DNA from: Plumapathes pennacea
Lineage: Eukaryota; Cnidaria; Anthozoa; Antipatharia; Myriopathidae
Length of the DNA stretch: 64,000 nt
Direction of reading: 5' to 3'
NCBI GenBank assembly: GCA_964036295.1
Contig: OZ038464.1
Coordinates: 430,001 to 494,000 of the forward strand
The position numbers and the translations under genes are program-made. This document shows positions 10,947 to 23,448 of the stretch, in pieces. Below the pieces are notes generated by a model. The model was given only the letters and a program-made list of their open reading frames with translations. It had not been told where the DNA came from and searched no databases. Each line of letters opens with the position of its first letter. Position 1 is the first letter of the stretch.

Positions 10947-13239
10947 ATGATGGCGCTACATTTTCACTGCTGGTCAGTCTTCGCTGGTCTTGGGTTTCTT
11001 GTACTTGGTTTGCTCGCCGAGCCTTTTTCGCCGAGGCCAGTTTGCTGCTCCAGAAAAATAAACTCGAGCTTTCTTCAATGTCAAAATTTCAGCAGAAGCA
11101 GTGAACGCAACTCAAGTTTTGAAGAATGTGGGCAGTATTCCAATCAAACCTGCTACACTTTAACAAGGATAAATCCGTGTACATGGAATGAATCAAACTC
11201 GAAGAACAGCGTTAAAAAGAAACTTCACATCGGTGCATTCGTACCGCTACTGCCTCAAGACACTCGAGGCTTCTTCGCTGGTATGCGCCTAGCAGTTGCT
11301 CTCATCAACAACAGAAGCGACATCCTAAAAAACTACGAGCTCATACTTCACGCCGAAGACACTCATTGGGTAAGATAAATCCCTCGCTCGCTAGAGCTTT
11401 AAGCGACTCTTCTCTTTTAAAAAGCTATGCACCTTCGGAGAATCGTTATTGCCGAAACAGCCGTCGCTTTTCAATCTAACTTCTCGGTTTGTAAGTGGAT
11501 TACACTAAGAGGAACTCAAAACTCCAGTGTTATAATCGTTTTTTGCGTTCTTGGTTGTCGGTGGAAATAAATCCTCGCGCAGGTGCCGTTGTTGAACCCA
11601 AAAAGACATCTGGTTCACTCCATTTTCTTTCTGTGTTTTTGTGCGTCGCTTTTATATAAACAAAAACTCATTTAGAATTTGCCATGTCAGTTAGTAGGGT
11701 CTACATCTGATATTTGATATCCATACCTAAGTCGCCGCAGAACTGAGTTCGAAAATTTCAATTCACCTGTTTCATCACAAGAGCGGATTATGCTAACCAG
11801 CAATATTATTTGGTCTTTTTATTTTTGCTGTCTTTTTGGAATATTCACGATAACACACTTCATTTCGTACTGTAATGGTCTTCTTTATTTGTCCTTTTTT
11901 AAATTGATATCATTTACAAAATATGTCTACCCAGAGCCAAAATTCAAATTTCGCATTTGACTTCGGCTGGCATATTTGCGTTTTTCGCCATTCTCGCATT
12001 TGAAAGGAGGAGCTATTACTTAAGAGCGACTTTTTTTTCTGACCGGGTGAGGAGTGGCACATCGGTCAAAATTCGGGGTTCCTTTTATTTTGTCAATAGA
12101 TAACCTATGGTTTGCCGATCACCCTGGTATGTTTAGTTTGTCCGGATTTTGTTTCATTTCGTGAAATTTTTGAAAAACCGGCATACCCCTCAAAGTCACT
12201 AAAATGAAAGGATTTCGAGGACCACAAAAACCTTCGCACGCGACCGCGCAACGAAACTCTACACTTAAAATTTATTTAATGTCTTCATCTATTGATTAAG
12301 AAAACATCTACGAGCAATTTGAGCCTATTATCTTCTTAATCAATAGATGAAGACATTTATGTGTAGAGTTTCGTTGCGCGGTCCCGCACGAAGGCTTTTG
12401 TGGTCCTCCTAATCCCTTTCATTTAATCATTTTGAGGCGTAGCGGTTTTTATTTTTTTTTCTTGAAACTCCAAAAAAATTTTGAACAAAATAAGTATACG
12501 AGAGTAATTGGCACACCATAGGCTATCTCTGGACAGAATACGAAGAACCCCAATTTTTGACTGATGTGCCACATTTTTCTCATTTCACCTGGTGTTTAAG
12601 GCCCTGTTACACCATGCAATTTTCTCAGCAACTTGTCTCGCAACGCCGTTGCGAGACAAGTTGCTAAAGAATTGCACAGTGTAACAGGACTTGTGTCGCA
12701 TTTTTTTTTGTTGCGCGCAACGTTGCACGAAGTAGAGCTCAGTACTTGGGCTCACAATTTTTTTTTTTGGTAGATCAAGGGGTAATGCCCGCTACCACCG
12801 TGGCCTTTGTGCTCTATTCTGTGGCTTCAGCTTACCAGCACATTGTGCAGTATCTTGATAACAAAAGATTGGCCGAATTTCGTGCGATGTTAACACTAGA
12901 AATTAATTAAGTTCGCAGATCGAATTGAATATCCGGCACACAAGATACACAAAGTGACAAGCTGGCAAGTCTTCATTGTGGAATAAATATTTCACGCGCA
13001 AACTTTTTGATTAGCGTGGACAACTACAATCTCATTTAAACAGAATTATTATTCTTCAATGAACGCTCATTAAATTATTCAATCATTTAGGTTCTCTGCA
13101 GTGTGCCCAGTCTGCGAATACTGCACGCGAGATCTACGCGTCTTTGCATGGTGGCCGAGCTATGGCGCGGTCACAAAGCACTTCTTCAGTTTTGGTCAAT
13201 TTTGAATTTTTGAATTTTTGAATTTGGTATTTCGCTGTC

Positions 13240-13329
<90 letters not shown>

Positions 13330-16300
13330 TATTATTGTTATTACTATTATTATTTTTGCTGTTTTGTTTCTCGACTCTTTTTGGGTGCGCTTTCGACACT
13401 TTCGAAAAACAATAAAAATGTGTTGTTATTTTAACCGTAAACAGAAGTTTTCAAAAAATATACTTTAAGTGCTCGATCAGCTTTAGTCCTCTTAACCAAT
13501 CCGACGTTTTAAAAATCTTCAACTAGAAATGTACAAAGCATCTACAGCTGAGTTTGGATCTCAACACGAAGAAAAAAAACTTCTTTTCATCTCTGCTAAT
13601 TCAGTTTGATTTTTGAGCGCAAAGGACTCAGCAAAAGTGTCTTTAAATACATTTTGTGAGTTAATTCTCCAGGGAGGAGGTGGATATGCTGTGAAGGCGT
13701 TTTTCAATCTCCTGACGACGGAACCAAAGAAGTTGATGCTGATTGGTCCAGCGTCTTCCTCAGCTCTAGAACCAATAGCAGAAGCAGCGCCACGGTGGAA
13801 CTTGCTGCAGGTATGACGTCACTTCCGCTTATGATAACGTGTGGAAATAAGTTTGATGTAATTACTACCGTTTGGAAACCACTCCTTACCCACGTCAAAT
13901 TCTCGTAAATTAAAGGCTCTTGCTTCTTGGGTACAAGACGATACGGTCACCATCGGGACATAAAAATCTGGCTGTATTAACGAGGTGGCTGTATGAACGG
14001 GGTTTCAGATAAAAAAAAGGACTGGACGTTTGTTCCGCGGGACCAAAAAGTGGCCGTAATAATGAGGTAGCCGTAAGGTGGGGTTCCACTGTACTAGTAT
14101 TTTAATGTCCATCAAGTCCTGTTGTTGTTATAGAGTCAACAATATCGCAGTGAGGGGAAGTCTGAATGTTCGTTTTGTGCTTCAGATTTCGTACGCCGCT
14201 GCGTCCCCGAAGTTTGAAAGTTTGATTCACTACCCGTTAACGTTCCGTATCGTGCCGTCCTCCATGTCCTACAGCAAAGCAAAAGCAGCGCTCATACAGC
14301 ACTACGGATGGAACAGAGTCGCCATCATCTACATGATTGACCCGGAGTATTTCTCACCTGTGAGTCAAACTTGTGTTTGATGATGATGATGATGATGATG
14401 ATGGTGATGATGATGCTGGTGATTGAAACTATTATGCACATTGTGACCGCAGACCGTGGAGAAACTTCAAGCCGAGCTGGAAAAAAGAAACATTTCCATC
14501 ATCGCCAGGGAAGGTTTCGATCCACTGGGTGACGTGAGTTTCCAGATGAACAAGATCAAGGTAACACAACCGAGTTCTCACAAGTAAATATCACGATAGA
14601 CCAATAGACCACTAGAATTTACACCGTTCAAAACAGTTTCATCACGTTCTGGCATATCCAGCTTTGAGTCATTAATTCGGAAAAAACACAATACAGTCGA
14701 CAACAAAACAGCCCAATAGCACTATTAGGTCAAACGAAACCAATTATCTTCTCAAACAAGTTGTTTCATCGCCAGAAATTTCAGACATCCGGTTGCGACA
14801 TCTCGGAAGAGGCATCAGGTTTCACGCTGACAGCCGCTCAAGAAATAACAAAGAAATGTATGGGATCTGATAATAAATTGTGCTTTTCGCTTAACTGAAG
14901 CACGTTCGTAAAAATGTCTGGGCAGCATTCGGAAGAGGAAAGCTTCCTAAACACAACAGTACAAAAAATATTTATCTCCGGTAAAATTCGATGTGTACTT
15001 TTTTGAATTTAAAATTTCGGCCGACGTAAGAAGGGATTGATAGCAGAATACGCTCAAAACCGGCTACTGTCACTTTTTAAGCTGCATTTAATACAAGAAC
15101 CTTGGGTAAAACGCAAAATGTCTACCCCGTACCTGATTGTCGAAGGATTGAACATCTCCTGTGAAGCCTCAGTCAGTCCCGTGGAGCAAATTCGATGTGT
15201 ACTTTTTGTGTTTGAATTTGCAGTTCACAGCCAGCCATGGCGAATACCTCCCGTGAAATACGTTGACTTCGGATGTTGATATTTTGGGCTGGGAAGCTCC
15301 AAATCGCATGAAAATTGTACCAAACGAAAGCTAATTTCAACTAGGTCGTTCAGCGGCACGTCTCCTAAACGTAGCAGTCTCTTTTTGAACCGGAGAAACC
15401 CATCCCTCCCCCACCCCACTGAGGCAAAGTACGTAACAATGTTGAATGTGTGAATGGCGCATGCTCATACCGCACGCCGCTGGGAAAGACCGGAAGCAAT
15501 CGTGGACGCAAAATGTCCGGAATTTCTGGCGATGTTGGAAATGGATCGCCAGTTACTGTCGGTTTTCCCGTGATGCTGTGTGCTCTGTCGTTGTAGAAAC
15601 TGGACGCACGAGTTATCATCGGAGAGTTTAACGAAGTGGGCGCCAGAAACGTACTGTGCGAGGTAAAGTCAAATATGTTATAAAATAAATACGCACGCCC
15701 TGATTGGTCAAATCCGTTTCGTGTAACGGAAGGAGAACAACATATTTTAGTATAATCATAACCTAATACGTGTCTTGAATCGATTCCTACACGGTAAGAG
15801 GTCTCATGAAGTACCAAGGTACTTTTCTGGGGGATCCCTTGATAATTCCACCGGGATATCGACCCCTTGACCTGCGGACTACGAGCGGAAAGTCTTGCCA
15901 CAACCCCAACTCGCTGGCCGCTAGTTGATTCTAACCTGAATGTGATATTTTAAACGTTATTCCTTCGTTGGTGCAAGATGTCCTGCAAGCAAGAACGCAC
16001 TTGTGCCGACTGTAGGCTAAAGCTCGAAACGTCAGCTTAAACCCGGCTTTACGGCGTTGAACTTTTCCACATCAACCCGAGGTTGATACAATGTGTTTTC
16101 CGTTGACAGGCTTATCAGAAGAACATGTTTGGATCGTATTACGCCTGGATCCTGTTTGGCGACGTAAACATCAAGCACATCATCACAAACAACAGTGATC
16201 TGTTGAAGAATTTAAATTGCACACGTGACCAGATCCAAGAAGCAATGGAGAGGTCCATAGCAACGACCAAACTGTATCTAAGGCAGGACGACAACACCAC

Positions 16301-19170
16301 CTTGTCTGGTCTAGTAAGTGTTATTAATCCAGGAGGGTGGTAGAGAGGCAGTTGTACAGAGACAACAGTCAACTAGGCAAAGAAACGAGCCCCCCTGTCT
16401 TGTCTAGTAAGGCTTATGAAGAGTCTTGTTAAACAAGGGGAGGTGAGGGGGGGAGGGGGGCACCATAAATGGTCTGTTCTGCACGTGCAAGTCAAGCTTA
16501 GTTGAGGACCCTAATAAAGCAAGCGCGAGATGTGATGTCACTTCGTAAGCCTGCCTATCTTTTTTGCAGACCTCTACATCGTTTTCAAGTGAAATACAAG
16601 AGTTCGCGCCTAATATGGCCAAGCAAGAATCCACGTTTGCTTTTGATTCCGTGTGGGCAGTCGCCTTGACGCTTGACAAAACCCTGACGTCACAGCAGAC
16701 GTATGAGCAACTGATAAAGCTGACACCTCAAGTTAAAGTTGCTCTGAGGAAAAACATGATGGCCACAAACTTTGAAGGAGTCACGGTTAGACGTTAACTT
16801 TTCTTTCTTAATGTCTGCCATCTGGCTTTCCCGATCTATCTCTCCCTGTCTCTGTCCCTTTTTGTGTCTCCCTCCCAGTCGCCACATTCAACATATGTTG
16901 ATCTATGCTTTGCTTTCTTTGCAAACTTTCCGCTTTTCTTTTTGGATCTCTTTCTTACTTCGACTAGTTTTTCTTGGAAATCAAAAGCTTAGATGTGCTT
17001 TGTTCCGGTTCTCCTATTTTGTGCGTTTTCCTATAATTCAATGGTTAAGGATTACTTTTTCGGTTTCTTATATCATTTTTCTTGGAAAGAGCTTGGTTAT
17101 GCTTTAATTCGGTTCCCATATTTTGTGGGTTTTTTTCCTAGAATTTAATGGTTAAGGCTTGCTTTTTCTTTTTCTTCTATCAATTTTCTTGGAAATGAAG
17201 AGCTTGGTATGCTTTAATTCGGTTCTCGTATTTTGTGTTTTTCCCTAGATTTCAACAGTTAAGGCTTGCTTTTATTTTCTTCTATCACTTTTCTTGGAAA
17301 TCAAAGCTTAGTTATGCTTTGTACCGGTTCTCCTGTTTTTATTGTTTTTTCCTATAATTCATTGTTTAAGGTTTGCTGATCTTTTTTCTGTCTGATTTGA
17401 ATTTTCTTGGAATCCAAGGGCTCAGTGCGCTTCGACAGAAAGCGAGAGCGCCAGGGGATCGTTCTGTTTAAACAATTCCGCCAAGGTGAGCAGAAGCCAT
17501 ACTTACACCGCTAGTAAAAATTATGCTAAATGGTTTGTGCCCAGGAGTTTGAACAGTACGTTGCTTGTGATCGTCTGGGTGAGAGTAGAGTATTCAGGAA
17601 GACTGCTGCTGATGACTGACGGCCTTTTGACTGTCTGAGCGGAAGTCATGTTCAAAGTGAAGCGAAGAGGTTTTGTCAGATGATTGTATTTATGATGTCG
17701 TTGATTTAATTGGCATATTTTGTCGAGCCTTTTGCTCGACAGAACTCGGTTGTGTTTTGTTATAATTGGTCAGTTGTCGACCAATCACTGACCAAACCTC
17801 TTCATTTGACTCTGACGATGACTTGCGCTCGGGAAGTCAAAACGTCAGTCACCAACAACAGTCTTCCTGGAGACTACTCTCACTCGGATGATCACAACAC
17901 ACCAGGCAACACACTTACTGTCCAACATATATATTCTCCTTTAGTCTCTTTCCAGAGATAGGTCATATAGTAGGGAGAACTTGACATTTGATGATCAAAC
18001 ACCTGATTCTCACTGCATGACTCATATATTTTCTTGTTGAATTTGTGAGAGAATTTGATGAGTTTTGGAGGCTGAGCTTGGCTGACGTTTTACGCAGAAA
18101 GGATTTGTTAACTCTTATGGTGTCTTCTATAATTCCAGGCAAGGAATATAACATCAGCCAACATTTCACTTTTAGCGATCGGCTGGACATCTTCGAGTCG
18201 CAGAAGGAACTGATATGGCAAGGTAAACGAACCCAGTAACAAAATAATATATGAAAAAATGTCAGTCCTGGTGTAAGCCACACATCCTGCGAAGTAGCAA
18301 ATATGATACCTATTACTGGCCGTTAGTGTCACTCTGTCAAGTTAATCCTAACCAAAGAAGCAGTTCTTTACTCTTGGAAAATCTTTATTCTGAGATTGAG
18401 AGCGAAAGGGTTATATGCAAAGTGAAAGTGTGCATTCACTTTGTGAGTGTATTTTAACTGAATGTCGCGTTTTTTTTTTTCTCAGATGGTAAACCTCCTC
18501 AAGACCACACCAAAAAGTCACATGACCTGCTGATGGTGCCTTTGTCTCTGATCGCGGACATGTGGTTGCTTGCTTCCATTGGAATAATCTGCTCACTGGC
18601 TTTACTTTACTTTAATATCGCCAACCGGAAAAAACGGTTTGTAACCATAGTAATCTGACAGACGTTTGTGCACACTATTTGAGCACTGCTATTAAAATGT
18701 GGTCGTTGAGAGCTTTCATTTGAGTGGTCACACCTTTAGGTTTCATCCTGATCAGAGACACTTAGAGCGTTTTTCAGAAAAATGTTTCGATTGCAATGGC
18801 AGTTGGTCCGTCTGTGCTCAGATGCAAGCATTACCACGGCAAAAAATGAACAATCTGCGCATTTCATTCGTGAAACGGTGTAAGAAATTAAACATGCGGA
18901 GAATTTTTGTAGGGAACTCTCTTTGTCTCACGTTGTTGTCTTTTTGTTGCAGTATTATCAAAATGTCCTCCCCCAAGCTCAACAACTTGATCATTTTTGG
19001 CTGCATTTTGTGTTACGCCTCCATTTTCCTCTTTGGTCTGGATGCGAGGTTTCTCTCCCTGGAGAAGTATGGCCTCAACTGTAACGTAAGCGCACGTGAT
19101 CGTATCTTTACCTGTTATTATTATTATTATTAATTAATTAATTAATTATTAATTATTAGTATCATTATTA

Positions 19171-19214
<44 letters not shown>

Positions 19215-19368
19215 CGGATCTTTAAAAGAGCATTTACATAATAGGAATACCGTGTTTAAAGAAAAATGCTGATATATGTTGGTGCTTTTGTATAGAGCTG
19301 TGATAGCGACCGCTGAAAGCTGAACATTTTTAAAATACCAAATTCTGTGCATTGGTGCGTACTAAGCG

Positions 19369-19402
<34 letters not shown>

Positions 19403-22400
19403 GCTGTTGTTGTTATTGTTCTTCTTCTTCAGATAAGGGCCGCTGTTCTTTCGTTTGGTTTTTCTCTCGCATTCGGCGCGATGTTCAGCAAGACGTGGCG
19501 CGTGCACAAGATATTCACAGCAGCCAAGGCACACAAGAAAATTGTCAGTTATCATCCCAACTTCAGTCTCGTAAATTTTATTCGCCTCTCGTAGCGAGCT
19601 GCCGCTCTTTGAAGCACTAAAAATGTCACTTAGTAAGCTGGACCTACCGCCTTATCATGAACAAAAGAATCTTTTTGGGCTAAGCAGTGTATTTTATATC
19701 AAGCGAAGGAGATTACCCGACACACGCCCAAAAAAGATTCAAACATTTAAAAGCGAGATGGTGTCATGATTATTGCCACGTGACAGGGCCCTAGCTGGGA
19801 TTACAGCACGTGCAGTAATGAGCAATTAAAGCAACCACAGATCTTTGACCTTATGAGGAAAACGAATAAAACGATCTACTACTCGCTAGGACCTGGTTGA
19901 GCCGGCCTGTCTTGTGGATTGATGCATGATACGTTTTTGCTGCTTTTTCGTTCACAGGCGATAAAAGATGTTCACCTTTTTGGAATCGTTGCAGTGGTCT
20001 TAGCGTTGGATGTGGTATTTCTTTTAGTCTGGTTCATTGTTGATCCTTTGGCAGCGAAAGAACTTACGTTTGAGGATAAAGTAAGTTGACCGACACCGTA
20101 GACTCCCCTCCCCCCGCAGTAATTCCTTTGTCGTTCCTCCTCTCTAAAATAATGATAACGGCTTTTCCCGCTGACAGCACGGATCGCGGGCGGCATAGAG
20201 CTCTACAAATTTCCGCGGATTTCGGACGTCAGCTTGTACATTAACATGAGTCCTTCACCTGTACAACAGAATGATTCCTTCACTACTAGAGTAGTATCGG
20301 CTGTAAAACAATTGTGTTAACCTACTCTCTTCCCCAGGCCTACAGAAAGCAGGAAATGATCATAGTTCCTGCTGTGTACCAGTGCACATGCGCATACAAA
20401 ACTTACTTCACGGTGACGTTGTACGCTTACAAGGGTCTGCTCATCCTGTTTGGCCTGTTCCTGGCCTGGGAAACACGCAACGTCACAATTGCCGCGCTTA
20501 ACGATTCCAGGTACAACTATATCCAGGTCTACAGTTAATGTTAAACAGTTAAGTTACTAAAGGTGCCAACCGGTATAAACCTCTATAGACCTGTATAATA
20601 CTGTATTGATCTGTATAAACCGGTATAAACCTGTACAGACCTGTATAAACCAGTATTAGAGCGGTTTCTGATTGACTGGTTTTCAAAAATTTAAAATCAA
20701 GGTCACTACAGTGTCCATTGCGTATGCTGTTAAAGAACTTCCAGCCAACTTGGAAGTCGAAGTAATTTGCAACTGGTTTTACTTTGAAGGAGAAACCAAT
20801 TAGCAGTAAGAGAATTAAAGGACGCTGCCGCTAGTTCAGTTGCTTGATTGAGAAGATCGCAATTGGGTTTTATTCCTGATTGGTCAAGAATGCCGCCAAA
20901 AGCATTTGGACCAATCAAAAGCGTAGCAAATGCAACTCGACAGTAACTGCGCCGTTACTCAGCTGGACAGTGAATCAAACACTGTTCTTTTATCCGTCCT
21001 TTTGTAGGTACATCGGCATGTGTGTTTACAACGTGGTCATCCTCGCCACTATTGGCGCCATTGTTTCCATCGCTCTGGAAAACAGCATGCAGCAGAGGAC
21101 CCCGTACGCGATCACCTCATTGTGTCTCCTCACCTGCACCACCGTCACAGTGCTCCTCGTTTTCGTGCCCAAGGTGAGAGGGTCCGGAGGGGACTTCCGT
21201 TAAAAACGGAAGTACGTAATAGAAATAATACGAATAACTTATTTTACTGCTAATGAAGAATTACTTGAAGTTTGAGGAGAGGGTTACACATCTTGTTAGT
21301 GTTGTTGTCATGGTTACTCGTTATCGCTGAGACCACTAATGCTGTTATAGACACCAAGACATTTGATTACCAAGCTAAAATGCAGATTCTCTCAAACTTT
21401 TGCAAAGAAAATGTATGAGGGATGTAGTGGGAATTGATGATTTAATCAATCTTTATCTGAGCAAGTCGTCAAAAGGCAAGTTCTCCATACTGTATGGAAG
21501 AATCACTATTGGAAGTAAAACGGTTAAACAGCTGAAATATGGGACTTTTAAACTCAAGCTGTCTTATTTGGAACTGATGTTAAATAAGAAAGGATAGTTT
21601 TTGGAACTGCCTGCAACTTTAATAAATTTCCACTGGTTTGCCGTGGTGTGGACTCTTATTTACCACGATTTACGTCATCACATGGTCAAAATGTTGTGGA
21701 CTCACGAGGCGCTTCGCCGAGTGAGTCCGCAACAAATTTTGACCATGTGATGACGTAAATCGTGGTAAATAAGAGTCCACACCACGGCAAACCAGTGGAA
21801 ATTTGTTTTTTACCACAACATTTAGAAATATACAGGAAACTTTTGTTGTATTTCGCTGCAAAACGTGACATGCTGGCGTCAGCATCGTTGTCTGGACTCT
21901 TATTTACCACGGTAAATCGACCAATCAGAGAGCGAGAAACTAGTGTGTTGTGGTAAAAATTTTAATTCGTATACAGCAGCTATAAATATCGCATGACGTT
22001 AAATGTGTCGAATGGAAGAAAATTGCTGGTTTATCACTGAATGTGTTATGTTGGCGAGGTAGATTTACCACTTCCACACAAAAGACGAAGAAAGAGTGAC
22101 CAACACCCCTATGCACGGAGCTGCGCCCACGGCTCTTGCGCACAGCAGCCGCAATCATTTCACGTGCGGCATCCCAGTATTCAGTACAAGCTCCAACAAT
22201 GCTACACAGACAGAGGGACCTGGATACCAAGGTGAGACTTCTCCCGCTTATTCCCACTCAACGCTACGCGATATCCCGCGTTATAACTGCACGTGCTTTC
22301 TTTGTCCCGTTGCCTTATTGCGCACGCGCACGACTTGCGATACCGCGTTCGCATTGGGGGAGGGGAGGGTGGGATGGTATTCTCATACACTATCCATACA

Positions 22401-23238
22401 GTATCTAGCGCACTATCAACAGGTTTGAGTTTTCTATGCATTTCTTGGAGTATTGACATTTTTACATAATTTGTTACAAAAGCTTGTAAATTTTTTTTTC
22501 AGCGCAGAACCGTCACACCATGAACACTGACTGCAATTCCTTGCTTCTTAAATGCATGCGCTCTGTTTTTAGCAAAGTATCAACGGTTTTTGGATATGAG
22601 AGGAAATTCTCTGTATGATGCTTAAAGTATTACAGCTTTCTACAATGTTTCTCGTGAAATATTCTATTATTGTCCGACGTGTAATGTCGCGCGAGCTTAA
22701 GCGCAGCATGTCAACCTATAAACATTACAGTTTCTTGTTTCTTTTTTGGAATGAATAGGGTCTGTTTAAGGCAAACTATGAACGGTTATCGCGGGATTCC
22801 TTACATACTTTATTATAACACCGTCAGCTGTTCTTATAACCATTCAGCTTCCTTCAGTCCGTTGCTCCCCCCCTTGCTCCTTGAGACGGGAGAGTTCTCG
22901 ACAGGACAAGAGTAACCAACGTACTAATCATCCAAATCACCACAACCTTTTCATCATCCTACCTACTTTCCTCACCCTCTAGAAACAACATCTGTCCCTT
23001 TGTCTCCTTTTCTGCTTGTGTCTGTTTGTTCTCCATTTTCTGACCAACGCCATTAATGTCGTCTCCCCATCCCTATATAGCCAACAACTCTATCCTGCAG
23101 ACAAACATGGTTTTGTGCTCCTGCGAGATTCGCATGGATGAAATTCTTTTAGACGAGTCTAAAGTAGAGGAGTTAACAGCTTGTTACGACCTGGTAACTA
23201 GTCATAGCAATACCGGTTTCCTGGAGACGCGTTTGTGA
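10947..23238 (+). CDS. GABA-B receptor-like GPCR, copy 2 (complete, 17 coding exons, 887 aa)
   Basis: Metabotropic GABA receptor family (class C GPCR, plasma membrane). Exons: 10947-11369, 13673-13810, 14186-14359, 14453-14560, 15597-15662, 16110-16313, 16570-16785, 17419-17485, 18139-18222, 18486-18636, 18953-19085, 19433-19543, 19958-20080, 20338-20510, 21008-21173, 22063-22231, 23081-23238. Exons 1-6 are phase 0. The N-terminus has a hydrophobic signal ([10 protein letters not shown]), then several N-glycosylation sequons. The Venus-flytrap domain runs from [20 protein letters not shown] through IGPASSS and SYAAASP to NFEGVTGSVRF. Seven membrane segments follow (exons 10-15), with LDARFL after TM2, IVDP after TM4 and VFVPK after TM7. 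The tail is about 110 aa, with no obvious coiled coil, so I do not assign subunit 1 or 2. An acceptor just before the ATG implies an upstream 5' UTR exon; a second in-frame ATG follows at 10950. Some donors are weak (GTTTGT, GTCAGT) but are shared with copy 1. Confidence 0.93.
12028..12600. mobile_element. Large foldback element in intron 1 of GABA-B copy 2
   Basis: Arms of about 280 bp in inverted orientation. The inner pair is AATGTCTTCATCTATTGATT (about 12278) with AATCAATAGATGAAGACATT (about 12339). The middle pair is GCGCAACGAAACTCTACAC with its complement near 12360-12380. The outer pair is GTGGCACATCGGTCAAAATT (about 12054) with TTTGACTGATGTGCCAC (about 12555). A spacer of about 40 bp lies between. 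No open frame, so a non-autonomous palindromic DNA element is likely. Confidence 0.82.
12602..12691. mobile_element. 90-bp palindrome (MITE-like) next to the large foldback
   Basis: CCTGTTACACCATGCAATTT at the left end pairs with AATTGCACAGTGTAACAGG at the right end, and the centre is CAACTTGTCTCGCAACG/CGTTGCGAGACAAGTTG. The arms are about 44 bp with almost no loop. Confidence 0.85.
13228..13350. repeat. (TTA)n microsatellite in intron 1 of GABA-B copy 2
   Basis: About 100 bp of TTA/ATT repeats with a few TCA interruptions. The poly-Leu open frame over it is spurious. Confidence 0.95.
15830..15930 (-). mobile_element. Possible tRNA-derived SINE head
   Basis: On the reverse strand the sequence reads GGCCAGCGAGTTGGGGTTG, then CGCTCGTAGTCCGCAGGTC and GGGGTCGATATCCCGG. 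The last block resembles a pol III B box and the first, loosely, an A box. There is no folded tRNA cloverleaf I can vouch for, so this is a weak call. Confidence 0.3.
15996..16100 (+). mobile_element. Fragment sharing the CTCGAAACGTCAGCT motif
   Basis: Contains GCTCGAAACGTCAGCTTAAA and a GTTGATACAA end. The core is shared with the palindrome at 42711-42860 (GCGCTCGAAACGTCAGCTAT). Probably a fragment of a related palindromic element, in intron 5 of GABA-B copy 2. Confidence 0.4.
16969..17418 (+). repeat. About 105-bp intronic tandem repeat abutting exon 8 of GABA-B copy 2
   Basis: Units start near 16969, 17077, 17184 and 17289, and the exon 8 acceptor at 17401-17418 looks like a fifth. Copy 1 has one unit fewer at the corresponding place, so the array changed length after duplication. 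Confidence 0.75.
17530..17905. mobile_element. Foldback element in intron 8 of GABA-B copy 2
   Basis: Orthologous position and sequence to the foldback at 1180-1560 (arms with GATCGTCTGGGTGAGAGTAG and GTCAGTCACCAACAACAGTC), so it was present before the duplication. Confidence 0.65.
17953..18025 (-). mobile_element. Fragment of the CTTTCACTCCC MITE family
   Basis: The reverse strand reads ATGAGTCATGCAGTGAGAAT and CAAGTTCTCCCTACTATATG. Copy 1 keeps only a shortened version (about 1595-1627), having lost about 45 bp. Confidence 0.5.
19110..19215. repeat. (ATT)n microsatellite in intron 11 of GABA-B copy 2
   Basis: TTATTA/TTAATTAA tract. It is much shorter in copy 1 (3245-3303). A neighbouring GTT run at 19368-19415 is likewise longer than in copy 1 (3470-3490). 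Confidence 0.92.
20560..20660. repeat. Short tandem repeat (CCGGTATAAACCTGTATA-like)
   Basis: About 8-9 imperfect 10-13-bp units after exon 14. Copy 1 has fewer (5495-5550). Confidence 0.7.
21368..21535 (+). mobile_element. CTTTCACTCCC-family MITE, diverged copy
   Basis: Counterpart of 6335-6510, with ATGCAGATTCTCTCAAAC, GATGTAGTGGGAATTGATG and CAAGTTCTCCATACTGTAT. Confidence 0.62.
21619..21965. mobile_element. Palindromic insertion(s) in intron 15 of GABA-B copy 2, TTAA-flanked
   Basis: Copy 1 reads straight through here (about 6600). Copy 2 has about 345 bp extra, flanked on both sides by TTTAA/TTAA. Inside, 21625-21711 and 21727-21812 are nearly perfect inverted arms (CCACTGGTTTGCCGTGGTGT on the left, ACACCACGGCAAACCAGTGG on the right). 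The motif GGACTCTTATTTACCACG then occurs once more at about 21893, suggesting a second element or a partial copy. No gene. Confidence 0.78.
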
Positions 23239-23448
23239 AATCTGTCCCAGGAACCATCAGGACCCTTGCCTTCTTTATGATGCCAAACAGGAAGTGACGT
23301 CACAAGAAAGTGCTGACCTGGTTCCCTAGTTCCCGGTTTGAAGGAGAAAGGCCTGGTGTTAAAACTCGGGAGACAAGATGACATCCCATTGTAGTGGACA
23401 GGTAACAGTGAGCAGATACGGTATACTAGAATTTCGGATAACTGTTTT

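Noticed and set aside
13218..13415. Poly-Leu open frame, resembling a membrane segment
   Set aside because: Translation of a (TTA)n run within GABA-B intron 1.
15365..15901. 178-codon minus-strand open frame
   Set aside because: Antisense to an intron and an exon of GABA-B, low similarity to anything recognisable, and overlaps the SINE-like segment.
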